This document shows positions 12,074 through 24,688 of a DNA stretch of 64,000 nt, in pieces. How positions within the stretch are numbered: the stretch's first letter is position 1; each line of letters begins with the position of its first letter. The notes beneath the pieces were generated by a model. The model saw only the letters and a list, made by a program, of their open reading frames with translations, was not told the origin of the DNA and did not search any database. The stretch comes from Ipomoea triloba (lineage: Eukaryota > Streptophyta > Magnoliopsida > Solanales > Convolvulaceae). The stretch lies in contig NC_044924.1 in NCBI RefSeq assembly GCF_003576645.1, positions 25,509,757-25,573,756 of the forward strand. Direction: 5' to 3'. The position numbers were made by a program, and so were the translations under genes.

Positions 12074-12790
12074 TGTTAAAGTGTAATAATTTAAAGTATT
12101 GTGTTAGTATAAACTTTGGTAATAGTTTAATTTTGTGATGATATAAAGTTTGATGGTATAGTTTGATAGTATTGTGTAGAACTGTATTGTTTTATATGGA
12201 TTTAAGCTGTAATAGGTACAAGAATGAAAAAAATAGGGATTTTAATTAAAAATAAATAGAATATTTAAAAATAATAATAATTATCATCCGCTACCGTTCC
12301 TCGTGACCATACTTTCCGCTACGATTTTACAACGGTGACGGAAAGTCAGGGATAATCAGTGATTGTCCCATCCGCCACTGTTGTACAACAGTTGCTAAAA
12401 GTCATTTACAACAGTGGCGAAAAGCTAATTCTATACTAATGCTAGCATCCAAGCCATTTCAAACCTGAAGTCCTTCATGTTGCTCCCACGCCTAACCCGT
12501 ACATCCTTACCCCCAAGAAGAGAGCCAAGTGATCAGATGAGCGGGTCAAAATGTTAACTACGTTTGTCCCTAAAAGGCTACTACACTAGTCTACACTTGC
12601 AAGAACTTTATCCAACCTTTCTTCCATCCAATTCACAAATACCCTTCCCCCTCTACCACGCAAATTGGTAGCCCTTCATGGACAATTGAACTAAGCCACA
12701 ATCATCCACAACGTCCTCAAAACCGCGAAGGAGGCTATCAGGATGGGGTTTTCCCCCTGCTAATGAAGCTTCTATATTGTTGCGCTAATT

Positions 12791-13870
12791 TTTAACTTTT
12801 CAATAATATTTTATTATATTGTTTATCCTATATTACATCATGAAATCTTTTCTTTTTGATTATACACACGCACACGCACTCTCACGCACAAATTAGAGTT
12901 AATTTTTTTTTGTTAATATTTAAAAGAAAAAAAACAATTATACTAAGGTGAGAATCATGTATCTAATATTTTGAAAGAGGAAATAAAAAAAAAATTAGTA
13001 AAGATTCAGAAATTATAAATTATCTATCTTATTTTAAACACTATAAAACATCTTAATGATTGCATCTAGTTGTGTGGTGGAAAGAGTGACATCAATAACA
13101 ATTGAATAATAAAAAGTGATTAGAATCATTATGCTATCTATAATTCAAGGATTAGAAAAGTCATTTTCTAAAAAAACAAAAAACAAACAAAACAAAACAA
13201 AATATAACATGCCACGCTTGTAAGGGGTGCAGATAGTCTAATACAGTAATATGAAATTCTGTATCTTAAGAGTATAAATTCTGTACATACTATCAACTCT
13301 GTTATAACCAGGTGCCACTAGACCACAAGGTCTTAGCAATTTATTAGTATGCAATTTATTATTTGAAATAAGAAATTTGCTTGAACAATAAGCTCGATAT
13401 AATATACGGAGTAACATTTTACACGTCATGAGCATCCCAACATGACACCATAATTTTTTACTTAAAACCCTTGCTCTAATATGATACAAAATCAAACATG
13501 TAAAGTATTATCATTACTAACCCAATACAGTAGCAGCCTAGACAAAACAAATACATACGGAGTATAAAACTTTCCCAATTTAGTCTCCCACAAACAAATA
13601 TTCAGTGCTTGGCAAAGTTAATATAATAGATGATATAGTCAGCAATAAACGATAATCTTTTCAGCACTATAGAGCATTTAAAATACTGAGATTCTGGGAA
13701 ATGAAACTGCAAAATAAATAATTATCATACGAAGATCACAAATGAGGAAATGCATCCTTGCCCGTAGTAGTTGAAGCAGCTAAAGAACAAGAATCGATCG
13801 TTAAATGGTTTGGGCCTTCACTTCACTTTTGCAGCTTCCAATTCCAAGTGGTGTACAACAAATTAAATGA
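12791..13870. other. Intergenic DNA and EMC2 3' flank
   Basis: AT-rich sequence without recognisable coding potential. The right end should contain the EMC2 3' UTR (minus strand). The tacggagta-type motif occurs at about 13405 and 13556. No other feature was recognised. Confidence 0.4.
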
Positions 13871-16800
13871 TTATAGCTTCAAGCTTCTTAGAGTTGAAGC
13901 AAGCAGAGAGATTTTCTCTGGAGCTCTCAGCTTATAATCTTTTTCCAGGGCCATTGCCGACAAAGACTGTAGCTCTGAACTCTCTTTATCCTCCTTGTTT
14001 CGCCCTTTTGCCAGCTGCCCAATGGCAGACGTACACTGTAATATACAATTCGGTATTAGGATTTCAAGTAGCCCGTGTTTGGTCATTAAACCCACACTCA
14101 ACCGTGCTTCACCTGTGGTTAATTTAAAAAAACTGTACAACCAAGTACCATGAAATCCCTTATTTGTATTCAAACTGCTTAACCCACAATATAAAGAAAA
14201 GGAAAAAGTGTCAAATAGACGACTTAACTTCTTACTTTTGTGCAATTGGGTCACTAAACTTAAAAGTGTGCAATTGAACCATCAAACAAGCAAAATTTGT
14301 GCAATTGGAACGTTTTTAAAAAAAAATTCACGTAAAATCCAATTATATTACTTACATAAATATTGAAATGTTTTTAACTCAAATTGAATTTTAAAAAAAT
14401 TAGAAAAATGTTCTAATTGCACATACTTTACTTGTTTGATGGTTGGATTGCAAACTTTTTAAGTTCAATGACCCAATTGCACAAAAGCAATAAGTTCAAT
14501 GACCTATTTGACACTTTTTCCTAAAGAAAATAACACTTCATTTTAATAACTGCTAAAAACCATGGTTCATGCTTTGCAAGAGGTTATGTAAAATAATATT
14601 TAATTAAATGCCAAAAGTGAATAAAATGGCCTTGAGATGAAATTGGCCATCTAAGCCATGGGATAACTCAAGAAGAAGAATTCACTGATTCTGCACAAAT
14701 CAAACACCCTTTCATGATCTCCATCTAAGACCATTTTGGTCTTTATTTTTAAATCTCAAAGAAAGAAGCAGGGGAATATAATATTAAAAGAAAAGGAAAC
14801 GGGAACTAGAAAATGGAGAGAATAATAAAGGACATCAATGAAAGAAAGGTTTGGAATGAAAACTGTCATAGGAAGTGGGTTAAGGTTGCTGCTTTGGAAA
14901 AATCAAGTCCTATTGGTAGGGAGGGTTTCGGGGAAAGAAACATAAAGAAAACTAAGATATGGGGAGGGGGTGGAATAAAGGAGAAAAAAGGCAAGTTGTG
15001 TTTAGTGTTAGCTTCTTCATATAACTTGATTTATTTTTACTTTCTGAAAGAAGGGGATAAAATTATTTTACATCTTACATTTATTATTTTAATATTACAA
15101 GTATATATTAAAATACTATGAAGTAATATTGTTACAAAAACTGCACTTCAACAAATGACTTGAAGCTCAAATTCTGTAGAAACATAAAGTTAATATTCAC
15201 GGATCAATCTACAGTTTGGTTTTAATATCACTAGTTAGATACTTAGATGAAGTTTATTAACACAACTCTACAGTCTTCAATCACAAGAACACCTCAAATT
15301 GACAAGGATTTAGACAAACTGGGATCTAATAAAAAGAAATTATGCTTAAAGAAACACACTTGAGAGATAGAATTATAGAAATGCACTCACCAAGCATATA
15401 CCAAAAAGGGCTCTAGTATTTTTGCCACCGGTTAAGTCTATAGTTGATGCATAATATTTCTTGGCTGTCTGAAGATTTTCTTGTCCACCTAGCGTATATA
15501 GAATCTGGTTCAGCCAAAAAGAGTCCACACAACATTTAATTACATGGTTTAAGGAGGGGAAAACATCAAGTTCTACAGTGATTTATAATATCAGAGCAGT
15601 TTATCTTCATAGAATCTGTTAAATAGAGCAATGGAAGAAGAGAAAGAAAGGCATGTCTAAGAACAAACACTTTGCACATCTAGATTATTATCTCTGTTGC
15701 TTGGGCTCTCCAAAGCATCAAGTAGCACCCTTGTCTAAAGGATCCAACAAGGGTGTGGGTGTATGATCCTTGTCAAATCTTTCCAGGGATGTTGGAAGGC
15801 CTTTTATTTTTTTAAAAATATTAAACAAACTTAGCCCAAGAGACTTAGAGCAAGCCAATTAAAGAATGCAAGAACAAATTGTGTAGATAACTTTGAACCC
15901 GTCCTTGCATATGATGATATGAATATCAAGTAATGAATTTTTTAAATTTGCAGTAAAAACATAAAACTTGCAAACAAGTCACTTACATCGGCATAGGCTA
16001 AGTGATAAAGGGGAACCATTGGATGAGACAAGATTAGCTCCTCATAACAGAATGCTGCTTGCTTGTACCTATGAATCACAAGCAAAAAAACTAATATAAA
16101 CTATCACTAAGGCATGTACTAAGTAAACATCAGGCAGAAACAGCATTGATGCAGAAAGTTAATGTCCACTCCCCCCCCCCCCCCCCCCNNNNNNNNNNNN
16201 NNNNNNNNNNNNNNNNNNNNNNNNNNNNNNNNNNNNNNNNNNNNNNNNNNNNNNNNNNNNNNNNNNNNNNNNNNNNNNNNNNNNNNNNNNNNNNNNNNNN
16301 NNNNNNNNNNNNNNNNNNNNNNNNNNNNNNNNNNNNNNNNNNNNNNNNNNNNNNNNNNNNNNNNNNNNNNNNNNNNNNNNNNNNNNNNNNNNNNNNNNNN
16401 NNNNNNNNNNNNNNNNNNNNNNNNNNNNNNNNNNNNNNNNNNNNNNNNNNNNNNNNNNNNNNNNNNNNNNNNNNNNNNNNNNNNNNNNNNNNNNNNNNNN
16501 NNNNNNNNNNNNNNNNNNNNNNNNNNNNNNNNNNNNNNNNNNNNNNNNNNNNNNNNNNNNNNNNNNNNNNNNNNNNNNNNNNNNNNNNNNNNNNNNNNNN
16601 NNNNNNNNNNNNNNNNNNNNNNNNNNNNNNNNNNNNNNNNNNNNNNNNNNNNNNNNNNNNNNNNNNNNNNNNNNNTCCCCCCCCCCCCCCCCCCCCAACA
16701 CACCCACACCCACCCACAAATCAAGAGAATGCCAGAAGAGGAGTAGAGAATAAATAATTTTAAACATCTCACATTGATAAGGAAGTATATACTTCAGCAA

Positions 16801-19800
16801 GTTCTCTCCACGCATCATGGTCTGCCATAAATCTAGCCAACAAAAAAGGGTAGAAGATGAGCCATTAACAAGACACCTACATTTAATATAACTCATTAAA
16901 GGTTGATGCTTTGAAATACTTCTTACATTTCAAGATACTTATTGAGCCACTCAATGGCCCCTAACATGTCACCTTGTGCCTTTGCCATGGCTACCCTCCT
17001 CTTATATACAACCTGTTCATGACTCAGATACGATTAGAAAAAAGGTGCAAAAAGGCTTAGTGTGGTAATTTTTAGTTCAACTATGTTAGTAATTATATGG
17101 CAATGGCATTATGTAGTAAACTGATATTGTGGAAAAATAATGGCATAGCTTCATTTAGTGCATCTACTACTCCACTTACTGAAATTGAGAAATTGAACGT
17201 TTGACAGGTAACTAATACCCATCACTCACAAGTGAGGCAAAAGCAAATATATAAAAAACAAAGAATGTAAGAGTATAATGATTATATTAACTATGTTATG
17301 ATGTATACATTTTGATACTGATCCGCATGTTTATATAGGTAATTAGGTATGCTATGCATAATGGGCTAGTGCTATAATAGGGTTCTGCTAGGGTTTTATA
17401 TGTACAACACTCTCCCTCAAGCTAGAACATACAGATGTTCTAAGGTTGAAAATTTAACAAAATTGTGGCCAAAAAATCAGCATAACCAGCACTCCCCCTT
17501 GGAACTTGAAAATAATCACGATAAAGTCATAATTGAATTGACTCCAGAAATAAACATTGTAGTGCCAGATGCGAGCATCATCTAAAAATAAACATGGCAC
17601 AAGAGTCGATGGCCTTGGGAAATAAATATAGCAGTGCTGGAACCAAAAGCCATTGGGAAATAAACAGCATACCAAGACCAAATGGCCTTGCAAAACAAAC
17701 ACGGTTGTGATGGATGGAACACCCTTAGAAAATAAACACAGCATATCAAAACTGAATAGTGCAGTGCTGGAACAAAATAGCCGTAGGAAATAAACACAGC
17801 AATACCAAAATCAAAGCTACTGTTCAAGGAGGATGGCGATTGGGGGACATACAAAAGTTATTATAGTTGGAAAACCTACAAACTTCACCAGTAGGAGCTA
17901 AAAAGACTGAAAAGTGATCTGGAAATTTTTGCCGTAAAAGGTTGTAAACTTGTAATAGGTGGCATCACACACCAGTGTGTGAGAGAGGCTTGCTAGAGCA
18001 TGGTGGCATGTTGAGCATGTAAGGCAGTGGATCAACACCAAACTTCAGGCTTAGAGTCACTTGCAAGAGAGGAATCCCAAAGGTGCCAGAGGTGAAGTGA
18101 TTGGATCACTAGAGAGGAAAACAACATAAAAAAATTGAAAGGAAGATGTTGGATGGAAACATGTGGAGTCACAATGCAGGGGGCATCTCTTCTTGGGATT
18201 CACACACCAAGGTTGTGATAACAAGGCAAGTTATCATTTATCAAGAAGAGAAAGAAGAAGACACGGCCACTGAATAGTGTTTCCAGCAGTGACATGTAAA
18301 ATATAAGACATCAGATTTTTTTTCCTAAAATTTAATGAATCCGATACCATGTTGAAATGGAAGGATTAAAGGTTTGGAAGGTAGTGAATAGTCACCACCC
18401 ATGCATGAGGTCATTGAGGTGGATGCTAATATATGAGAATCATAGAAAACAGAAGTATATTGGTTATATCAATTGTGTTATAATGTATAAACTCTAATAC
18501 TTATACACATTCTTACATAAGCACACTATGGGCCACATAATGGGCTAGGGTTATGACGATTACTATAGGGTTTTCTACATTTCAACACTAACAAAATAAA
18601 GCAAAAGCAACTCATATATCCAATAAACTACCAAAGACCTTCACTATTGGGAGACAAATTATATCAATACTACTTTATTTTTCCTTCCTGTAGAAGACAC
18701 TATGTAGTCCCAACTGAACATAACAGAAATCAATAGAATTGAACAGATATCTAAGTTCAACTTCTACCTGATCAGATGGATTTTCCTCCAGTAAGCTTGA
18801 GTAAGCTTTTCCTGCTTCTGCCCATAATCCCTTGGCTTCAAGCAACATTGCTTCTAGCCTACCTGAGAAAACCATGAAACAAGTACAATAAGCCAACATT
18901 GTTTCATACAAGTAAAAAGTAATGCAAACCCTTCCTTCAGTCATAAGGCCAAAGTATGTCCACAAACTACATATGCATCAAACATTATTGAGCAGCTAAA
19001 TATTTTTTAAAAGTAAAAAACATGAGTAAATACCATAATAATGGCATTTTTACAAAGGTTGACCATATTGATGCATGAAAATGTTAACATATACAAAGAT
19101 AAATAGGAAACTAAATTACTACTTAATTGAGTAAAGGTGTTCAAAGGTCCATATCAATGAAACCCCCCACTAGGTCAATACACGAAAGGTTACTACCATT
19201 GACATGCCGCCCATATCAACATTGGAATATACTGTATGCCTCAAGAACTGCACTATTTTTTATATGCAGAGAACATACTAATTTACCTTGTACAACAATA
19301 CAACAAATCAATTTCATAACAAAGACATACTTATGACCTTTAGAGGACAAAGCAAGAGTTTATCCTAATAACCCAACCTTTATAGGGGCCATGTGAACCA
19401 CCTAGACAAGCCAATTATATTTTTAAAGAGCCCACCCAGTTACCCATAGCAGAAGGAAAACACAACAACCAATATTTGATGAAATTACTTGCATTAAGAC
19501 TAGACAAAAGTTTTCAATGACTAGATTCTCTTTCTATCACTACTGCCCAAAAGCAAGTATCACAGCTGAATAGTGTTCACGATCGCTTGTGCAACCCTTT
19601 GTTCAACACTATATTTACATAAATTGAAGCATTGTTTTACATCAATATCTTCACTCTTTTGGATAAAACTTCCTTCCATATTTCAATAGTTTATATTTCT
19701 ACAGCTAGGATGCCCATGGTCACGCAAGGAAAAGTGCAAGTCTGCAAGGTAGTGAGGTTAACTTTTTACATATGTTCATTGAGGCAATAAACTACAGTAC

Positions 19801-22559
19801 TACTTACCAACCCTTTTGCTCCCTGGAAACTTTTTCTGCAAAACCTTAATACAGTCCTGCAGGAGCATACAAAAAATAAACTACATTATATTAACATAAT
19901 TAAAATCATAAATAAGTCATTAATCAAGTAGCACATGAACACAAGCTCAGAAAGAAAGATAACTTACAATGAAAGTGACCTTCATACATGGTGAGATGTT
20001 AAACATTATAAATGGTAGGAATATATTTAGCATGATATTAGGGATTAATGTGCATATTCTCAGGGATTGGGTTCCGATCCTTACCGTAGTTAGTGTATAG
20101 ATTCTTGTATAAATATTCCTTAGTCTGAGAATAACAGAAAATATGTATAGAGTTCTTCTGTTCACATGAGAAAAGAACAATAATTTGACTTACAGTACAA
20201 TATCTTAAAATTATGCACCAATCATGTGCATTAGACTAGCTCATCTTGATAACCAACAGAAAAGGGCATTGACGTTAGCACTCCATTTTAATATTAAATG
20301 AAAAATATATATTATTTGTACTTTCACAAACACAATTTACTCTAGATTATCCAGTTTTTTCTTAACTTTAACTTAAAGGGCAAATAAAAAATGTAAAGTT
20401 TCCTCCACATAATTGCCGCCTAAAAGAGGTTTTTCATTTCAAGAAGATCATATTTGTGTTCATTGTTTGCTCACACCTTTGGGGATACTATCTTGGTGTG
20501 ATGTCATTTACCTGTATGGTAGCTTTATGACTAGAGTTCATTGTGGATCATGAGGGCTTTGAAAATATCTTATATTAGCATATCAGTCTTCTTTTTATAG
20601 TGTGATTCTCAGTTGGTAAAACTAGGAATTTGATTAAGCATTTAAGTTTTGATCTAATTAATTACTATGCTTTAAGCTTGTAGTGTGTTGACTTCAACTA
20701 TTTGTGTTTTGATGTTTTTTAAGATTGCAAAATTGATAATGGATCTAAATCATGGACTTCTCATATTTAATCTGCAGTCTAATGTCTCCCTTTTGGCAAC
20801 TAGAAGCTGGAAATAGCTTTAATTTGTGGATTAAAACTACGGTATATAAGATACAAAATTATTACAGCAATAGGTCAATACTACATTATTAATTTTTGTG
20901 AGCTCAAAATACCAGATTATTCTTTTCACTACTTTTATTCAAACACACACAAAAAGACCATCCATAAGGACTAAGTTTATAAATCTATGCAAAAAATCAA
21001 TATAGAACTGAACTTAAAGTCCATTAATTAAGAAATGCCACTGTTAAGTTTGTTGCTGTCATCTATTTCATCCACAGGGAGAAGGTATATTCCTTCTGAT
21101 TAATAGTATATTAGTATCCCACTGCATTCATGATTATGATTCAGATGCCAGAATTCCACATATTGAAGTACTATATAGTAGATAGATAAGAGAATATCAC
21201 AACCTTTGCCACATCAAGACATTGGCAGTCCATAGCAGCAATCGCCACCTGCTCATATAAGGTCCATTCTGCATCATTTATAATGTAGTAGAAAAATAAT
21301 CAATGTGAAGTTCCATCCAGTAAAAGTATGATGTGTGGTAATAAAATGCCATTTTTAGGAGTAAACAAGAAAATAAAAGAAAATGCTGAAATGCAGGTCA
21401 AGGAAAAGACAACTTGGATATTAACTCTTGTATTGAGTAACTATGTCACTCCCCAACTCATCTGAAATATATTGCCATATAAATAATATAGGTTTAATTG
21501 CAAAATTTAATGCCCATTTGTTGGTATGCAAGAATTGCCACAGTGAAACAAAATTCCACCCTCTAATTCCTTTCCTTCATTTGGTAGGCCCATTTGATCA
21601 GAATCACAATTTCCGCCCAGTTTAGCACTTTGATATCCTTTTCTTATTCACTTTTGTACTAATATTAATAGTAAAAAGAAAATCACTGACCAAATTAAAT
21701 TATACTTCATTGTTCCATTTTACCTGTCATGTTTACTATTCATTTGTCAAACCAACTATTTCTCCTTTTGCTTATTTTCTTTAGTATTTGTTAATTATTT
21801 TCAAATTTGATTTTTTGTGTTTAATAGGGGTAGTATTTTTAATGTAGCTTCTAAATATATAAATTTTATATACTAATACCAAACTTAACATTATGACAAA
21901 TTGAATTAAAAATAACTTTAGTCAAGCCTAGTTAACCAAACCATACACATAGAATAAGAATAGCTATCATTCTCCTTTTACTTTAGTCAGACTACTAAAA
22001 TTGCATGCTTTATTTTAATTACGTAATCAACCAGAGCAAAAATCAGATTACAACAAGGAAACAATTAAACTAGCGAGAAGCAAACAATGGGGTGTGCTTA
22101 TTCTTTTTAAGTCATATTTAATTGAAAACACAGATTATGCTTCCACCAATTACTACAGCCAGTACACCATAGCACATAATAGCAGAACTCAATCAACCAG
22201 CAATCAATCAATCAATGATATGAAATTCACCCAAGTCCAAAAATCTCAATTTTTTTGACACCGAAATTCCAATTTAGGAGCTACGAGCAAGAAATCACCC
22301 ACCAGTAATAACAATTTGCTTTTCCAGAAATAAATAAGTTTTTTTTAATCAAATTTTGGATGAGTTGGCTACCTTCAGCTCCAAGGCCAGATCGAGTTTT
22401 GGAATCGTTGAGGAGGGAGAGGCCATGCTTCAAGACCTTATCGGAGCGGCGGAGTTTTAGCTTGCGGACGAGGCATAGATAGTCCCACGCGCCGCCACCG
22501 CCGTTGTCCACTTGGTTCTCCAATCTGGTCAATTTTTCTTCCTCCGTTTTGCTCACCAT
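13871..22559 (-). CDS. EMC2: ER membrane protein complex subunit 2 (TPR protein)
   Basis: EMC2 is the cytosolic TPR scaffold of the ER membrane protein complex, which inserts tail-anchored and multipass proteins. Exons (minus strand): 22373-22559, 21204-21268, 19808-19856, 18768-18862, 16927-17012, 16793-16832, [one missing], 15987-16068, 15391-15504, 13871-14035. Segments match the plant protein closely: MVSKTEEEKLTRLENQVDNG, WTLYEQVAIAAMDCQCLDVA, GRLEAMLLEAKGLWAEAGKA, VAMAKAQGDMLGAIEWLN, FMADHDAWRELAE, YKQAAFCYEELILSHPMVPL, YYASTIDLTGGKNTRALFG, and TSAIGQLAKGRNKEDKESSE to the stop. Phases agree between all visible neighbours. Between ELAE and YKQAA the family has about seven residues (IYVSLQM), needing a roughly 20-nt exon that is not in the visible sequence. 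With it the protein would be about 300 residues, the usual length. The gene appears intact. Confidence 0.94.
14201..14521. mobile_element. Mutator-like foldback MITE in the last EMC2 intron
   Basis: The termini ggaaaaagtgtcaaatagac and gacctatttgacactttttcc are inverted. The perfect 9-bp duplication taaagaaaa lies at 14192-14200 and 14522-14530. The motif tgcaattg recurs at 14241, 14269 and 14300 in the left arm. Confidence 0.92.
14813..15121 (+). other. Open frame of 102 codons in an EMC2 intron, probably chance
   Basis: A plus-strand frame beginning MERIIKDINERKVWNENCHR lies antisense within the last EMC2 intron. It resembles no family I recognise, is low in complexity (Lys, Gly and Ile rich), and has no neighbouring exon to support it. 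It is recorded only because the intron is 1.35 kb long. Confidence 0.12.
16171..16696. other. Assembly gap flanked by poly-C runs
   Basis: N runs from 16189 to 16675 (487 bases), preceded by 18 C and followed by T and 20 C. It lies between EMC2 exons that need one extra small exon, so real sequence is missing here. The flanking C runs may be true homopolymers or artefacts of sequencing into the gap. Confidence 0.97.
17263..18597 (-). mobile_element. Old small LTR element (TRIM/LARD-like) in an EMC2 intron
   Basis: Read on the minus strand, a 248-bp LTR at 18350-18597 starts TGTTGAAATGTAGAAAAC and ends CCATTTCAACA. It is followed directly by TGGTATCGG, a Met-initiator-type primer-binding site. 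A shortened, clearly diverged second LTR ends at 17409 beside a polypurine tract (GCTTGAGGGAGAG, 17410-17422). The 0.94-kb interior has no ORF but contains several loose copies of gaaataaacacagca spaced 40-60 bp apart. It looks like an old non-coding retroelement truncated at its 3' LTR. Confidence 0.62.
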
Positions 22560-23299
22560 ATTCCTCTTCTACCCTTTGGTGTTTCAGCTCGACTTCACTA
22601 TGCTATGAATATCTTTTCTACGCAGACACACAGTGTCAGTAAATAGCCACAGACCCCGTTTACTGGAAAATTTTTTCTATTTTCTAAAAAAATAATATCA
22701 GAAAACATGTTTATTTTCAATTTTCTAGAAAATTATAAAACTTTTTTTTAAAAAAAAAATTATCTATCATATATTTATATTTGGCATTATGTCACTATAG
22801 CTAGAAAGTTGACTGAGTGGTGCGAAATTTAAATTACATTAGAAATGTCAATGACAAAATATCAAACTGTCATAATAAAGTTAAAATATAAAATACATTA
22901 TAAATTACAATAGGATGTTTTTCATAGATTGCATATAATAGTTAGGGTCGAAGCCAAAAATATACTTGAATAGTTAAATGGGGTGAAATTGTGAAAATAT
23001 TTATGACAAAATATAAAACATAATCAATTAGATAAAATAATTTGAATATAACACTATATTCAAAAATACTTTTAAATTTTAATTTATAAGGTATACTAAA
23101 AAAAATATTTAATTTATCTTGTGAACGAATGAAAGAGATAAAATAAGAATAAGTGTTGCTAATAAAATTTGAACCTGTAACATAAGTTTTCTATCATCAA
23201 GTTTAGAGTTTAACTAACTAAGCTACTCAAACTACTAACAATTTGAACATTTCTCCAAAAAAAAAAAAAAAAAAACAATTTGAACATAAATATAAGTTT
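22560..23299. other. EMC2 upstream region
   Basis: This lies 5' of the EMC2 start codon (minus strand), so the first few hundred bases should hold promoter and 5' UTR. A block resembling one transposon end (ccccgtttactggaaaattt, about 22656) and an A-run at 23259-23275 were noted. No gene was seen. Confidence 0.4.
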
Positions 23300-24346
23300 G
23301 GGAAAATGGCATCTTTAGTCCCTGAGTTATGGCCGTATCCGAGTTTAGTCCCTCAGTTATTCGCGAAGTGGCGAGTTTAGTCCCTGGCCATTAATTTTGA
23401 CGAAAAAATTTAAAAATAAATTAAAACTTGAGGGAAAAATAGGAAATTCACATTTTATTCTTCTTATTATATCAAAACCACTTTTACAACATTATTTTTC
23501 ACTTCTTAGCCTAATTATATATTTTCAAGATTCTTCAATTTTAAAAGCATTTCAATAACTTTCAAATGACTTCTTAGGAACCTGGCTCTCGTATAACACA
23601 CTTAAAGACTTAGCACAAACAAAGAAACACTTGATCATTGTATTTAGGTGTATGAAACACACTATCCTAACAAGTTTTGATTTTTTTTTACTAAGCAACA
23701 AATGTAATCAAATTAAAACTTTTGAGATACAAAATGATGTCAAATTTCTCGGGTTGCTTTTATGATAAATTCACCAAAAGAATATTTGACTAAACTACTG
23801 CATACAAAAGAATTTTTACATACTAAAAATCTCAAGTTATTTCGTTGGTGAATTTCTCATAAAAGCAATTTGAGAAATTTGACATCATTTTGTATCTCAA
23901 AAGTTATAGTTTGATTACATTTGTTGCTTAGTAAAAAAATCAAAAATTGTTAGGATAGTGTGTTTCACACACCTAAATACAATGATCAAGTGTTTCTTTG
24001 TTTGTGCTAAGTCTTAACTGTGTTATACGAGAGCCAGATTCCTAACAAGTCATTTGAAAGTTATTGAAATGATTATAAAATTGAAAAATCTTGAAAATAA
24101 TTAGGTTAAGAAGTTAAAAATAATGTTGTAAAAGTGATTTTGATATACGAAGAAGAATATAATGTGAATTTCCTATTTTACCCCTCAAATTTTATTTTTT
24201 TTTAAATTTTTTTGTCAAAATTAATGGCCAGAGACTAAACTCGCTACTTCGCGAATAATTGAGGGACTAAACTCGGATACGACCATAACTCAGGGACTGA
24301 GTCGGCACTACCCCTATAACTCAGGAACTAAAGATGCCATTTTTCC
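23300..24346. mobile_element. Large Mutator-like foldback
   Basis: Inverted arms of about 450 bp start gggaaaatggcatctttagt and end with actaaagatgccatttttcc. The flanks tataagttt and ttaaagttt match at 7 of 9 bases, a plausible decayed 9-bp duplication. Left-arm gtccct motifs lie at 23318, 23348 and 23380. No coding sequence. Confidence 0.82.
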
Positions 24347-24688
24347 TTAAAGTTTTATATTAGAGTTTTACTACATGGACTCCGATTATCTACTCCTTCA
24401 CTTTTACTCCTTGACGTGGCAAGATTTGATAGATTACCTTCATCCTGTAGATCCCAAGAAAAATGTCAACATTAAATTTCGTGTGAGGGAGTACAAGTAG
24501 AGAGTATAATTTGGGAGTTCATATACTATTTTCCTTTATATTATCATCATGTTCTCCCCATTATCTACTTGCATATTTATTTATTATCATCTTCTTTTAC
24601 TTATCACCATCTCGGTCTTTTATATTTGCATTACTTATTTAAACATAACTTATTTGTTTACGCTTAAAGTTAGACATTATTCACATTA

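Larger units (their letters stand above)
9547..12442. mobile_element. Non-autonomous CACTA element
   Basis: It starts CACTAGTACAAAAA and ends TATACTAATG, one base short of a perfect inverted CACTAGTA. A 3-bp target duplication, cta, lies at 9544-9546 and 12443-12445. Subterminal regions have repeated inverted motifs such as cgctaccatttc, ggaacggtggcgaaaag, acaacggtgacggaaag and acaacagtggcgaaaag, as expected for CACTA transposase binding. LINE sequence resumes on both sides. It contains a Ulp1-like fragment and a nested foldback, and no transposase was recognised. Confidence 0.87.
6830..12790 (-). mobile_element. Degenerate LINE (non-LTR retrotransposon) split by a CACTA element
   Basis: Minus-strand remnants in LINE order: endonuclease C-terminal part at 12443-12790 (CGLVQLSMKGYQFAW, then RSSDHLAL), linker at 9160-9546, reverse transcriptase at about 7400-9000 (DKAPGPPDG, SLRPFALCNVVYKI, ALELDMAKAYERME, RGLRHGDFLSSYVFI and the FADD catalytic box near 7410-7430), then a C-terminal region (GKYLGLPSFVGRNK, CVPKRLGGLGFKDL) down to about 6835. 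Many frameshifts and stops make it non-functional. Its 3' end is lost at the TA run. It is interrupted at 9547-12442 by a CACTA element and carries an internal tandem array. Confidence 0.88.

Noticed and set aside
16119..16896. Open frames of about 200 codons across the N gap on both strands
   Set aside because: They consist of unknown residues between poly-Pro or poly-Gly from the C/G runs; they are artefacts of the gap.
17582..17854. Minus-strand frames in the EMC2 intron rich in Phe, Cys and Tyr
   Set aside because: They arise from the repeated gaaataaacacagca words of the LTR-like element interior and match no family.
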